34,688 bases of DNA, from positions 124,254 through 158,941 of the forward strand of contig DGFM01000017.1 in the NCBI GenBank assembly GCA_002391675.1, in the 5' to 3' direction. The position numbers and the translations under genes were made by a program. The DNA is from Cloacimonetes bacterium UBA3900 (GTDB lineage: Bacteria; Cloacimonadota; Cloacimonadia; Cloacimonadales; Cloacimonadaceae). Positions 17,353-25,944 of the stretch are shown here, in pieces. Each line of letters starts with the position of its first letter. Positions within the stretch are counted from its first letter, which is position 1. The notes beneath the pieces were generated by a model. The model worked only from the letters and a program-made list of their open reading frames with translations, had not been told where the DNA came from and did no database searches.

Positions 17353-17368
17353 ACATAGATACAATAAA

Positions 17369-18049
17369 ATGAACAACAACAAAGCCATAGTACTCTTGAG
17401 TGGAGGGATGGACTCTTTGGTGACTGCAGCCATTGCAGCCAAAGAGAATAGCGAGCTCTACTTTTTGCACGCCTCCTATGGGCAGCTCACGCAAGCCAAG
17501 GAATTGCACAGCTTTGAGCAAATCGCCACTCACTATCGGGCCAAGGATCGCAAAGTGATCGAGCTCAGCTGGCTGAGGAATCTGGGAGGCTCGCGGCTCA
17601 CGGATGCAGATTTTGAGGCTACGGAAGAGACTGCTGCGAAAAGCTTTCCGGATACTTACGTTCCCTTCCGCAATCCAAACTTGATCTGCATGGCAGTTTC
17701 CTGGGCGGAAGTGGTAGGCGCAGAAAGCATTTACCTGGGCGTGGTGGAGGATGACAGCTCCGGCTATCCTGATTGTAGCAAAAGCTTTATCCAAGCCATG
17801 CAAAAGACCATTGATGTAGCGCGTGGCGTCTCACATCCAATACAATTGCGTGCGCCCGTGATAGATATGAGCAAAAGCGAAATCATCAGTCTGGGGATGA
17901 AGCTGCGTGCGCCTTTCGAGCTTTCCTGGAGCTGCTACTTTGCCTCAGATAAAGCGTGCGGCAAATGCGACAGCTGTCGCTTGAGGCTGAATGCTTTTGC
18001 CAAAGCGGGCTTTGAAGACCCCATCACCTATCAAGGAGCCAACACATAA
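17369..18049 (+). CDS. queC: 7-cyano-7-deazaguanine synthase QueC
   Basis: A 226-residue enzyme converting 7-carboxy-7-deazaguanine to preQ0 with ATP and ammonia, in the queuosine pathway. It has the PP-loop VLLSGGMDSLV at the N-terminus, TYVPFRNPNLI in the middle, SWSCYF and the zinc-binding CGKCDSCRLR cluster near the C-terminus. No other queuosine gene is adjacent. Its TAA overlaps the ATG of the asparaginase gene by one base (TAATG), so they are translated as a unit. The ribosome binding site is weak: AAGGA lies about 15 nt before the ATG. Confidence 0.96.
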   Translation: MNNNKAIVLLSGGMDSLVTAAIAAKENSELYFLHASYGQLTQAKELHSFEQIATHYRAKDRKVIELSWLRNLGGSRLTDADFEATEETAAKSFPDTYVPFRNPNLICMAVSWAEVVGAESIYLGVVEDDSSGYPDCSKSFIQAMQKTIDVARGVSHPIQLRAPVIDMSKSEIISLGMKLRAPFELSWSCYFASDKACGKCDSCRLRLNAFAKAGFEDPITYQGANT

Positions 18050-19032
18050 TGAAAAACATCCTTATCATCCTCACCGGCGGTACGATCGGCATGAAGAGCT
18101 CAGGCAGCCTGGGCGTGGTTCCCTCCGATGAGTTCTCCGAGTTTTTGCGCCAGTTTCCCCAGCTGAAAAACGTGGCCAATGTAGAAGTTTATGAATATCT
18201 AAACCTGCCCAGCCCTCAGATCACACCACAATTGATGCTGGATTTGGCCAAACTGATCGACATCAAGATCATAGATTATGATGGCGTGGTCATCACGCAT
18301 GGGACAGACACCCTGGAAGAAACCGCTTTCCTCTGCGATCTGGTGCTCACTACACGCAAACCCGTGGTTTTTACGGCAGCGATGCGCAGCGGCAGCGAGC
18401 TGGGACTGGATGGGCCCCGTAACATCATCGGCGCCGTGAGAGTGGCTTCACAACCGGAATCGTCTGACAAAGGCGTGCTGGTGGTGATGAATGATGAGAT
18501 TCACACCGCGAGAGACGTCACAAAGTCTGATACCGGCAAGGTGGACTCCTTCATCTCGCCGGGTTTTGGGCCGCTTGGAAACGTCGACCCTGACATCGTG
18601 GTCTACCATCATGCCACTTTATACCGGGAAAGGGTATGGACAGAGGAAATCGATACCAGTGTAGACCTGATCAAAGCGGTCGCAGGGATGGATGGGCGGC
18701 ACATCGAGGCAAGCCTGGCCGCCGGAGCGAAGGCCATCGTGATCGAGGCTATGGGTCGTGGAAATCTACCCCCGGCGACGCTCCCTGCCATACAAAAGGC
18801 TTTGGATCAGGGTATATTGGTGGTGATTACCTCCAGAGCGCACACGGGAAGAGTTTTGGCAGAATATGGTTATGAGGGCGGCGGAAGACATCTGCACAAT
18901 ATGGGCGCCATCCTGGCTTCCGATATGCAGGGCATCAAGATGCGGCTCAAGCTGATGGCGCTGCTGGGCAAGTTTAAAGACGTCAAGAAAGTGAGGAAGT
19001 ATCTCATCCAAAGCCTGCAACTGGGAGAGTAA
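18049..19032 (+). CDS. ansA: L-asparaginase, type I (cytoplasmic)
   Basis: A 327-residue enzyme that hydrolyses asparagine to aspartate and ammonia. The two nucleophile regions are visible: ILTGGTIGMKSS at the N-terminus, and GVVITHGTDTLEETAFL near residue 80. RKPVVFTAAMR and DGPRNIIGAVRVA follow as in the family. There is no signal peptide, consistent with the cytoplasmic type I form. The gene is joined by TAATG junctions to queC upstream and a glycosyltransferase downstream. In an amino-acid-fermenting organism it would feed aspartate into catabolism; the link with queC may be only positional. Confidence 0.93.
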   Translation: MKNILIILTGGTIGMKSSGSLGVVPSDEFSEFLRQFPQLKNVANVEVYEYLNLPSPQITPQLMLDLAKLIDIKIIDYDGVVITHGTDTLEETAFLCDLVLTTRKPVVFTAAMRSGSELGLDGPRNIIGAVRVASQPESSDKGVLVVMNDEIHTARDVTKSDTGKVDSFISPGFGPLGNVDPDIVVYHHATLYRERVWTEEIDTSVDLIKAVAGMDGRHIEASLAAGAKAIVIEAMGRGNLPPATLPAIQKALDQGILVVITSRAHTGRVLAEYGYEGGGRHLHNMGAILASDMQGIKMRLKLMALLGKFKDVKKVRKYLIQSLQLGE

Positions 19033-20135
19033 TGAAGATGAAGATAGCTTTTCTGGGGCCCGCACCACCCATCCGGGGCGGCATATCCGCTTTTGCAGTA
19101 GAGCTGTCCAAATGCTATCTGGAGATGGGACATGAGGTAAAGATGTTTGGCTTCAGAAGGCAATATCCAGCTTTGATCTTTCCGGGGAAATCTCAGACTG
19201 CCAGCTTTGATCTCCCAGATTCCCTGCAGACAGACAACATTTTTATCCCCTATAGACCGGACACCTGGCCCAGAGGATTGAAAGCGATACTTGATTTTGA
19301 GCCAGATATCTTGTTTATTTCCTACTTTATACCCTTCTTTGCGCCTCTGTATTCCTTTGTGGCCAGAGCCATGAAGAAGACGAAGGTCAGCATAATCCTG
19401 CACAACCTGGTTCCGCATGAACGTTGGCCTGCAGCCAAGCTTTTGGCCAGATCTGTATTGAAGTATGCAGACAGTATCATCTGCCTCTCTGAGGCCACCA
19501 GAAATGAGCTTAAGAAGCTGATGCCAAACGAGATATATCTCAAGAGCAAGCTGGGCTTCCATCCCGTCTACGATCAGTATCAGATACATGAAGAGATCGC
19601 CAGAGAACCCCACACCTTGCTTTTCTTTGGCTTGATCAAGAAATACAAGGGCTTGGATATACTCATCTCTGCCATGCCTGAGGTCTTGGCAAAGTATCAG
19701 GATGCCAGGCTGCTCATCGTGGGAGAGGTGTATGGCTCCGATGAGCTGTATCAAAACCTGATCGACGAACTGGGCATCAAAGAGAATGTGGAGAGCCACT
19801 TCAGATATGTGGAAGATGGCGAAGTGGCGGGCTTTTTCCAGCGCTCCAGCCTCTGCGTTTTGCCCTATCGCACTGCTTCGCAAAGTGGCGTGATTGCGAT
19901 GGCTATGGCCCTGGGCGTGCCCGTATTGGCATCTGATTTTGAAGGCTTGGCGCAGTATATCGAAGATGGCGTGAATGGGATGCTGGTGCCGGCGGATCCC
20001 GAGCCCAGTGCGGCTGACCTGGCAGCCAAGATTATCCGGTTCTTTGATTCCCAAGCTTTTGAATCCATGAGTCGGGCGCAGCTTGACAAAGCCAAAGAAT
20101 ACACTTGGGAAGCTCTGGCGCAAATGCTGCTCTGA
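19032..20135 (+). CDS. Glycosyltransferase family 4
   Basis: A 367-residue GT-B glycosyltransferase. The N-terminus MKMKIAFLGPAPPIRGGISAFAVEL has the glycine loop of GT4 enzymes. The C-terminal nucleotide-binding half shows TLLFFGLIKKYKGLDILI, ARLLIVGEVYG and VLPYRTASQSGVIAMAMALGVPVLASDFEG, where an S-x-S-G arrangement stands in for the usual E-x7-E. The start at 19032 forms a TAATG junction with ansA; an in-frame ATG lies 6 nt later. It probably adds sugars to surface glycans together with the next gene. Donor and acceptor cannot be inferred. Confidence 0.88.
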   Translation: MKMKIAFLGPAPPIRGGISAFAVELSKCYLEMGHEVKMFGFRRQYPALIFPGKSQTASFDLPDSLQTDNIFIPYRPDTWPRGLKAILDFEPDILFISYFIPFFAPLYSFVARAMKKTKVSIILHNLVPHERWPAAKLLARSVLKYADSIICLSEATRNELKKLMPNEIYLKSKLGFHPVYDQYQIHEEIAREPHTLLFFGLIKKYKGLDILISAMPEVLAKYQDARLLIVGEVYGSDELYQNLIDELGIKENVESHFRYVEDGEVAGFFQRSSLCVLPYRTASQSGVIAMAMALGVPVLASDFEGLAQYIEDGVNGMLVPADPEPSAADLAAKIIRFFDSQAFESMSRAQLDKAKEYTWEALAQMLL

Positions 20136-20141
20136 TAAACG

Positions 20142-21449
20142 ATGAAACGGCGCAAGCTACTTTTGATCAGCTACTACTTCCCACCCTGCGGAGGTGCGGC
20201 GGTGCAAAGATGGCTGCGGTTTTTGCCCTTTTTAGTGGGCGCTGGCTATGAAGTGCACGTCCTGGCCCCCAAAGATGGAGACTTCCCCTATAGAGACGAG
20301 AGCTTGCAGACCAAAATCCCTCCAGAAGTGAGAGTTCATCACACATCTGCGCCTAAGATGGGTAAATGGCTGCAGTTTTTTGGCGGTAAGGAGGCAAAGC
20401 TGCCGCATGGTGACCTTAGTGTAGACAAAAAGACATCGCTACTGAAGCGAGTGTTGCTGTGGGTCAGGCTCAACCTTATCTTTCCCGACCTGAGGGTATT
20501 CTGGCTGCCCGCCGCCATACCCAAAGCCTGCCAGTTGCATCGTGAGCAAGGCTTTGACCTCGTTATCAGCACGGGCCCGCCTCACTCCTCGCATCTCATT
20601 GGCTTGCGGCTGAAGAAACGCCTCAAAAAGATCAAGTGGGTGGCAGATTGGCGCGATCCCTGGAGCGAAATCTACTATCTGAAGCTGCAGAAGCCCCTTC
20701 CCCACGCCAGATACATCCAGCGCCATCTGCAAAACAATGTGCTGCAAAAGGCAGACCTGAACCTGCTCATATCACGGCATCTGCTGGAACAACTGCCTGC
20801 CGCCAACAAGCTGCTCTTGCGCAACGGTTATGATCACGAAGAGATTGAGGCCGCCAAGCAGGCAGTGAAGAAACAGGAGGCTGCCTTCGTTATCAGCTAT
20901 GTAGGGCAGTTTACCATGGGGCAGGATGTGGACTTCCTGATGGATGTATTGCAATCTGTGATGGATAAAGAGGATGTGAAGGTGCGCTTCATTGGCAGCA
21001 ATGTATCCGCTGAGCTATCTGAAAGAATCCAGGCTGCAGGCAAAGATAAGTTTGAGCTGCTGCCCTTTATGCCACATCAGCAGGCTCTGGAGCAGATGGC
21101 GGCTTCAAATGTGCTGCTGCTGCTGATCAACCGCTATGAAGGCTATCAGGGAATGCTCACCACCAAGCTCTTTGAATATCTGGGCGTGGGAGTTCCCATT
21201 TTGGCACTTGGGCCCCGGGGCGGTGAAGCTGAAGAGTTGATCCAGACACATCAGGCGGGTGCCGCTTTCGATACCGATCAAGCTGATCAGGCAAAAGAGT
21301 GGCTAAGCCAACAGTATCAGCTTCACAAGAGCGGCCATCCCGTTGAGGCAGCGAAAGATACGGCAGATTTGAGCTCTATCCGCCAGTCTCAGATATTGCT
21401 AAATGCGTTGTCCTGCCTGCTGCCAGACAGTAATAAAAGCGAAAGTTAA
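20142..21449 (+). CDS. Glycosyltransferase family 4-like protein
   Basis: A 435-residue GT4-like protein beginning KLLLISYYFPPCGGAAVQRWLRFLPFL, typical of a widespread group in envelope polysaccharide clusters. Further landmarks are DLVISTGPPHSSHLIG, KWVADWRDPWSEI and the C-terminal YEGYQGMLTTKLFEYLGVGVPILALGPRGGEA. It starts 6 bp after the preceding glycosyltransferase stop and ends the queC-ansA-GT-GT unit. The substrate is unknown. Confidence 0.85.
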   Translation: MKRRKLLLISYYFPPCGGAAVQRWLRFLPFLVGAGYEVHVLAPKDGDFPYRDESLQTKIPPEVRVHHTSAPKMGKWLQFFGGKEAKLPHGDLSVDKKTSLLKRVLLWVRLNLIFPDLRVFWLPAAIPKACQLHREQGFDLVISTGPPHSSHLIGLRLKKRLKKIKWVADWRDPWSEIYYLKLQKPLPHARYIQRHLQNNVLQKADLNLLISRHLLEQLPAANKLLLRNGYDHEEIEAAKQAVKKQEAAFVISYVGQFTMGQDVDFLMDVLQSVMDKEDVKVRFIGSNVSAELSERIQAAGKDKFELLPFMPHQQALEQMAASNVLLLLINRYEGYQGMLTTKLFEYLGVGVPILALGPRGGEAEELIQTHQAGAAFDTDQADQAKEWLSQQYQLHKSGHPVEAAKDTADLSSIRQSQILLNALSCLLPDSNKSES

Positions 21450-21460
21450 CAAAAATAGTA

Positions 21461-21485
21461 TTGACAATTTATGCCTCCATATAGT
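21461..21485 (+). promoter_or_regulatory. Putative promoter of rpsT
   Basis: TTGACA (21461-21466) is a consensus -35 box. TATAGT (21480-21485) is a good -10 sequence but only 13 nt away; spacers of 16-18 nt give no good match. The pair lies 90-110 nt upstream of the rpsT start in the 122-bp gap after the glycosyltransferase operon. Confidence 0.35.
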
Positions 21486-21571
21486 TTGGTATCATCAAGT
21501 AAGCTGTTTTAAAAGCTCGTATTTTATAACAGGTATACACTTAACTAATTACACATATAAAAGAGGTAAAA

Positions 21572-21844
21572 ATGCCACAACACAAATCTCCTTTGAAACG
21601 CCTGAAAACAGACGCCAAGAAGCGAGCACGTAACAATTATGTAAAGAGCACTATCAAGACCCTTTCCAAGCAGATGCAAGCAGATATGCCCGCTGAAGAG
21701 AGACAGGCCCTTTTGGACAAAATCTACTCTCAGCTGGATAAAGCTGCCAAGAAAGGCGTGATCCACAAACGCACTGCTTCCAGAAGGAAAGCTCGCATTG
21801 CGGCCTATGTGAATAGTGTTTTAGCTGCAACGCCAGAAGAATAA
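21572..21844 (+). CDS. rpsT: 30S ribosomal protein S20
   Basis: A 90-residue, Lys/Arg-rich helical protein that binds 16S rRNA early in 30S assembly. PQHKSPLKRLKTDAKKRARNN at the start and HKRTASRRKARIAAYVN near the end match S20. GAGG lies 8 nt before the ATG. A perfect 7-bp hairpin AGCCCTT/AAGGGCT (21862-21879) follows the stop but has no T-run, so read-through into mtgA is likely. Confidence 0.96.
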   Translation: MPQHKSPLKRLKTDAKKRARNNYVKSTIKTLSKQMQADMPAEERQALLDKIYSQLDKAAKKGVIHKRTASRRKARIAAYVNSVLAATPEE

Positions 21845-21893
21845 ACCACAGCCTTTCTTTCAGCCCTTTTGTAAGGGCTATTAGAGGATAGTT

Positions 21894-22580
21894 TTGGGCA
21901 AGAAGAAACCCATAAAACGCAGAGCTCCCATCGTAAGAGTCCTGCGTTTTATACTATTTTTGCACCTGGGTTATTGGGGCGTAATCGCTGCGCTCAGCCT
22001 GCTCTACTCCTTCGTCAATCCACCCGTCACGCCCCTCATGCTCCAAAGATACCTGATCCGGGGATATGATTGGCACAAAAGATATTACGTGCCTCTTGAA
22101 AACATCCCTTCTTCCACACAGAAGATGGTGATCGCTCTGGAAGATGGCAATTTCTACAAGCACTGGGGCTTTGAATTCCCGGAGATCAAGAAGGCTTGGC
22201 AGAGAAACAAGAAGGCAGGACGCATCCGCTTCGGAGCCAGCACCATCAGCAACCAGACAGCACGCACCATCTTCCTCACGACAGACCGGAACTATCTGCG
22301 CAAGTATCTGGAAGCGCAGGCGACGGTGATCATGGAGATCATCATGACCAAAGACCGCATCCTGGAGCTCTACTTTAACTATGTGGAGTGGGGACGGGGA
22401 ATCTACGGCATCCAAACAGCATCCCTGCACTATTATGGCCGCGGCTGCGCCAATATCAGCAGAGACCAATCCAAGCGCCTGATTTCCATCCTGAGTTCGC
22501 CCGTGTTGCATAGCCCGCACAACCTTTACGCCTCAGCTTCTGCCAGACAGCGCTATCGTATGTTAAACCGGTACTTTTAG
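21894..22580 (+). CDS. mtgA: Monofunctional peptidoglycan transglycosylase (GT51)
   Basis: A 228-residue enzyme that polymerises lipid II into glycan strands at the outer face of the inner membrane. One membrane segment near residues 20-43 (FILFLHLGYWGVIAALSLLY) is followed by the GT51 domain with its motifs: VIALEDGNFYKHWGFEF (catalytic Glu), RFGASTISNQTARTIFL, and RKYLEAQATVIMEIIMTKDRILELYFNYVEWGRGIYG. No transpeptidase domain follows, so the protein is monofunctional. The start is TTG at 21894 with AGAGGA about 6 nt upstream. Two bases separate its stop from the DUF2851 gene. Confidence 0.93.
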   Translation: MGKKKPIKRRAPIVRVLRFILFLHLGYWGVIAALSLLYSFVNPPVTPLMLQRYLIRGYDWHKRYYVPLENIPSSTQKMVIALEDGNFYKHWGFEFPEIKKAWQRNKKAGRIRFGASTISNQTARTIFLTTDRNYLRKYLEAQATVIMEIIMTKDRILELYFNYVEWGRGIYGIQTASLHYYGRGCANISRDQSKRLISILSSPVLHSPHNLYASASARQRYRMLNRYF

Positions 22581-22582
22581 CT

Positions 22583-23878
22583 ATGGATGAGAAGTTTCTG
22601 CATCATATCTGGGATGGTTTGCACCTGAATGCACAACTGCAGACGGTGAGCGGCAAGAAGCTACGCATCGCCTATCAGGGACAGTACAACACCGGCAGGG
22701 GTGCGGACTTCCTCAATGCAGGCATCGTGATCGACGACTATGCCCTGCGGGGCGATGTGGAAATACACAAACAGACCTCAGATTGGCACGCCCACAACCA
22801 TAGCGATGATCCCTTCTATAACAATGTGGTGCTGCACGTAGTGTATTCGCACAACAGCGCACACAATCTCACCATCAAGGAAAACGGCGAGACGACAGAG
22901 ATCCTGGAGCTGCAGAGCCAGCTCAGCCAGGACATTAACAAGCTGCTCGAGGAGCATACACCAAGACTGCCGAATGTGCGGCCCAGCTATTGTGACCTGC
23001 TTTCTGCCCTGGATAGAGACAGGCTGCAGATGACCTTGAGGGATATAGGCACGATGCGCTTTATGGGCAAGGTGCGCCGCTTCAATGCCTCGCTCATGTT
23101 CAGCGACTTTGACCAGATCCTCTATGAAGGCATCTTTGAAGCCATGGGCTACGACAAGAATAAGACCGCCATGCTGCATCTGGCTCAGGAGCTGAGCCTT
23201 GCCAAACTCTTGGAATTCAAAGAGCAAGGCTGCTCCAATATAGACATCCTGGCTATTGTGACTGTTGCCAGTGGGATCTTGGACAGGAGCGGAAAACTCA
23301 TCCCCGCCAGCCTGAGTGAGATGCTACAGGACAGCTGGCAAAACCAGAATTGCTATTCCAAGAACCTGCCGCTGGATTGGCAGCTCTTCAGGATACGTCC
23401 CGCAAACCACCCCATCTACCGGATTATGGCCACGTTGCCCATGTGCCTGCACTATGGCAAGGACGGTCTTTTGCAGGCGATGCTCAGTGAAGCTCATCCC
23501 AAGATTGACGCTCCCAAGAGGATCCGGGCCCTGCAGGCTATGTTTGCCAACACAGTGCTGCCCGGAGCGGAGAAGTTCCCGCAGCCCGGAAAGTCCGTAC
23601 TCAACTCGCTTTACCTGAATATCTTCCTCCCCATTTTCCAGCTTTGGGCAGCCAAAACCAACGACATCGAGCTGCAGAACGACGTGCGCGAAGCATATCA
23701 GAAGCATCCCGGCCTTGCCCAAAACCATATCACCCGCATGATGGGCTCTTTTACCGATCCCCAATACCAGAAGATGATAGATTCCAGAGCCATCTACCAA
23801 CAGGCCCTGATCGAGCTCCATCACCGCTATTGCAGGTTTCACCTATGCGATGAATGCTTTAAACTGCGCTGTTTGTAA
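22583..23878 (+). CDS. DUF2851 family protein
   Basis: A 431-residue soluble protein of the DUF2851 family, common in Bacteroidetes and related phyla and without known function. The conserved N-terminal part includes GRGADFLNAGIVIDDYALRGDVEIHKQTSDWHAHNH and YNNVVLHVVY. The spacing of D, E and H residues resembles a metal-dependent nuclease-like site, but this is only an impression. A helical middle and a Cys-containing C-terminus (CRFHLCDECFKLRC) complete the protein. It is coupled to mtgA. Confidence 0.88.
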   Translation: MDEKFLHHIWDGLHLNAQLQTVSGKKLRIAYQGQYNTGRGADFLNAGIVIDDYALRGDVEIHKQTSDWHAHNHSDDPFYNNVVLHVVYSHNSAHNLTIKENGETTEILELQSQLSQDINKLLEEHTPRLPNVRPSYCDLLSALDRDRLQMTLRDIGTMRFMGKVRRFNASLMFSDFDQILYEGIFEAMGYDKNKTAMLHLAQELSLAKLLEFKEQGCSNIDILAIVTVASGILDRSGKLIPASLSEMLQDSWQNQNCYSKNLPLDWQLFRIRPANHPIYRIMATLPMCLHYGKDGLLQAMLSEAHPKIDAPKRIRALQAMFANTVLPGAEKFPQPGKSVLNSLYLNIFLPIFQLWAAKTNDIELQNDVREAYQKHPGLAQNHITRMMGSFTDPQYQKMIDSRAIYQQALIELHHRYCRFHLCDECFKLRCL

Positions 23879-23928
23879 TGATGAAACCCCCTCACAAACC
23901 ACTTTCAACAACTAAGGAGTTACCCCAC

Positions 23929-24735
23929 ATGAAAAGAATCACGCTGATCTTGCTGGCAATTCTGTTGGTGCTGGCGCTGACATCCTGCAAGGGAAGAAGG
24001 GATGCCGCCAAGATGCCCACCGATGAGATCAAGGCCCAGATTGCCACCTACTCACCGCTGCCATCTTTCAAGGAAGCCTTTCGCCTCCTGGAAGACTTTC
24101 AGGCAAAAGACTACGCCCCCGGCATCAGCAACCAGCTCTATCGCATCAAGCCCCAAGGCCCTTACAATGCCTTTGCACTGGGAGTATTGACCGCCGATGC
24201 AGCGATAGCCGCCAAAGCAAGAAACAAGAAACAGCTCACAAGCGTATCTGCCGAGATGATGAACCTCTGCTCCCTCATGGGACTTGAAACAGATGTAAAA
24301 CGCTTGAGCACCCTGCTCACCGGCAACCTTCAACAGGGGAAGTGGAACGACGTGGAGAAAACCCTGGATTACATGAAGAAAACGCTGGAAGACAAGCTCT
24401 GGGAGCTTGAAGACTACGAGTATTATACTCTGATGATCCTGGGTGGCTGGACGGAAGCGCTGAACGGCCTCAGCAGGATATTGACCGCAAACTACTCTCC
24501 CGAATCCACCAAAGCACTCGGACATGAGAGCGCTTGGGACAGTATGCAGGCCAATTTCGAGCTGTTTACCAACCCCGCAATCAAGGACACCCAGACATAT
24601 AAAGACGTTGGTGAATTGATCCCAAAAGTCAGCCAGCTTTTGGCAGGTCACACCGATAACACCTACACCAAAGAACAAGTGGAAGAGCTGACAAAGCTCA
24701 CAGAGCAGATCAAGCAAGCTTTTCCCGCAAAATGA
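23929..24735 (+). CDS. Predicted helical lipoprotein, function unknown
   Basis: A 268-residue exported protein with a lipoprotein signal ending LALTSC (lipidated Cys near residue 20). The rest is predicted mostly helical, with no domain I recognise. The start at 23929 is chosen because AAGGAG sits 9 nt upstream and the signal peptide begins there; an in-frame ATG at 23878 would add 17 hydrophilic residues before the signal. A terminator follows, so it probably ends the rpsT-mtgA-DUF2851 unit rather than belonging to the next operon. Confidence 0.75.
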   Translation: MKRITLILLAILLVLALTSCKGRRDAAKMPTDEIKAQIATYSPLPSFKEAFRLLEDFQAKDYAPGISNQLYRIKPQGPYNAFALGVLTADAAIAAKARNKKQLTSVSAEMMNLCSLMGLETDVKRLSTLLTGNLQQGKWNDVEKTLDYMKKTLEDKLWELEDYEYYTLMILGGWTEALNGLSRILTANYSPESTKALGHESAWDSMQANFELFTNPAIKDTQTYKDVGELIPKVSQLLAGHTDNTYTKEQVEELTKLTEQIKQAFPAK

Positions 24736-24772
24736 CTCACTCGCTCATATGAGCACTTCTAAACAACCCCCT

Positions 24773-24816
24773 GAAATCCCGGTCTCGCTCTCTCCGGCCG
24801 GGATTTCCCTTTTTCT
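24773..24816 (+). terminator. Rho-independent terminator after the lipoprotein gene
   Basis: GAAATCCCGG (24773-24782) pairs perfectly with CCGGGATTTC (24798-24807) across a 15-nt loop and is followed by CCTTTTTC. It separates the lipoprotein gene from the membrane-protein operon 24832-28124. Confidence 0.88.
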
Positions 24817-24831
24817 TGATTCGAGGCAAAT

Positions 24832-25944
24832 ATGAAACGTTTTCTTACCATCCTTTTAATCCTTGCCTCTTTTGCGTGCCTGATTGCAGAGGAAGCTCCG
24901 TATTTCAGGGCAAAAGACAGGCCTTACGACAAGGGTGACGCCATCATCCTGGAGTGGAAGCTCCCTGCTTCTATAGACTCCCTGCAGATCCAGAAGGCGG
25001 ACAGCCTGGGAGTTTATCAGACGCTATTCATACCCTTGGAAGGCGAAACCAGTTTTGTGGATCAGGACCTGACTTACGACACAAGCTACAAATACCGTCT
25101 CCTGGCCTTCGGCGCAGAGGGTGCAGACAGCCTGCAGCTGACCGCCTCTGCCATCACGAAGCAGAACTGGTTTTACATGGACAAGCTGGCTTTCCTCCTA
25201 ATGCTCATCATCCTCAGCGCTGCCATCATCTATTACATCCTGGCTGCCAAACGGGGCAAGCAGTTCTTTATCAGGCGTATAAGCGGCCTGGACAGCATGG
25301 AAGAAGCCATAGGCAGAGCAACTGAGAAGGGCAAGCCCATCCTCTTTGTGCCGGGAGTAGCCGAACTTGGAGACATCCAAACGCTCTCCTCGCTCTCCAT
25401 TCTCAGCCAATTAGCCTACAGGGCAGCTGAATACAACACCGAGATCATCGTTCCTTGCCGTTTCTCGATGGTGCTCTCCGCTGCCAGAGAAGTGGTTAAA
25501 GAAGCCTATCTCAAAGCCGGACGCAGTGATGCCTTCAAGGAAGAAAACATCTTTTATCTCACCGATGACCAGTTTGGCTTTGTGGCCGGAATCGATGGCA
25601 TCATCGTAAGAGAAGAACCGGCAGCAAACTTCTTTCTGGGCTCCTTCTATGCAGAATCCCTGATCCTGGCAGAGACGGGGCTCAGCACCGGAGCCATCCA
25701 AACCGCAGGAACGGCAAATGCACACCAGCTGCCCTTCTTTGTGGTTTCTTGTGACTACACCCTGATCGGTGAGGAGCTATTTGCCGCCTCCGCCTACCTT
25801 TCCAGAGATGCACAGCAGGTGGGCAGCCTCAAAGGGCATGACTTTGGCAAGCTCCTGGTCATCGTCCTCATCATCGTGGGAGTTATCCTTGAAATCGCCG
25901 GCATCAGCTGGCTCAAAACATTCTTAATGGGAGCAGGATCATGA
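24832..25944 (+). CDS. Membrane protein with extracytoplasmic FnIII-like domain and conserved cytoplasmic domain (DUF6754-like)
   Basis: A 370-residue protein and the first of four overlapping genes. Signal peptide about 1-19; a fibronectin-III-like beta domain about 22-110 (GDAIILEWKLP ... TYDTSYKYRLLAFGAEG); a membrane segment about 118-138; a large alpha/beta domain about 145-335 (GLDSMEEAIGRATEKGKPILFVPG, YNTEIIVPCRFSMVLSAAREVV, TDDQFGFVAGIDGIIVREEPAANFFLGSFYAESLILAETG); and a last membrane segment about 342-365. The domain resembles what I recall of DUF6754 proteins, but I cannot verify this. The conserved D, E and R residues suggest a binding or catalytic surface of unknown kind. ATGA overlaps the next gene. 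Confidence 0.72.
   Translation: MKRFLTILLILASFACLIAEEAPYFRAKDRPYDKGDAIILEWKLPASIDSLQIQKADSLGVYQTLFIPLEGETSFVDQDLTYDTSYKYRLLAFGAEGADSLQLTASAITKQNWFYMDKLAFLLMLIILSAAIIYYILAAKRGKQFFIRRISGLDSMEEAIGRATEKGKPILFVPGVAELGDIQTLSSLSILSQLAYRAAEYNTEIIVPCRFSMVLSAAREVVKEAYLKAGRSDAFKEENIFYLTDDQFGFVAGIDGIIVREEPAANFFLGSFYAESLILAETGLSTGAIQTAGTANAHQLPFFVVSCDYTLIGEELFAASAYLSRDAQQVGSLKGHDFGKLLVIVLIIVGVILEIAGISWLKTFLMGAGS

Noticed and set aside
18870..20123. Minus-strand 417-codon frame opposite a glycosyltransferase
   Set aside because: The plus-strand gene is a clear GT4 protein with TAATG coupling; the reverse frame lacks any family motif.
21862..21879. Perfect 7-bp hairpin after rpsT considered as a terminator
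   Set aside because: No T-run follows, and the downstream gene's ribosome binding site is immediately adjacent; I only note it as a possible processing or attenuation hairpin.
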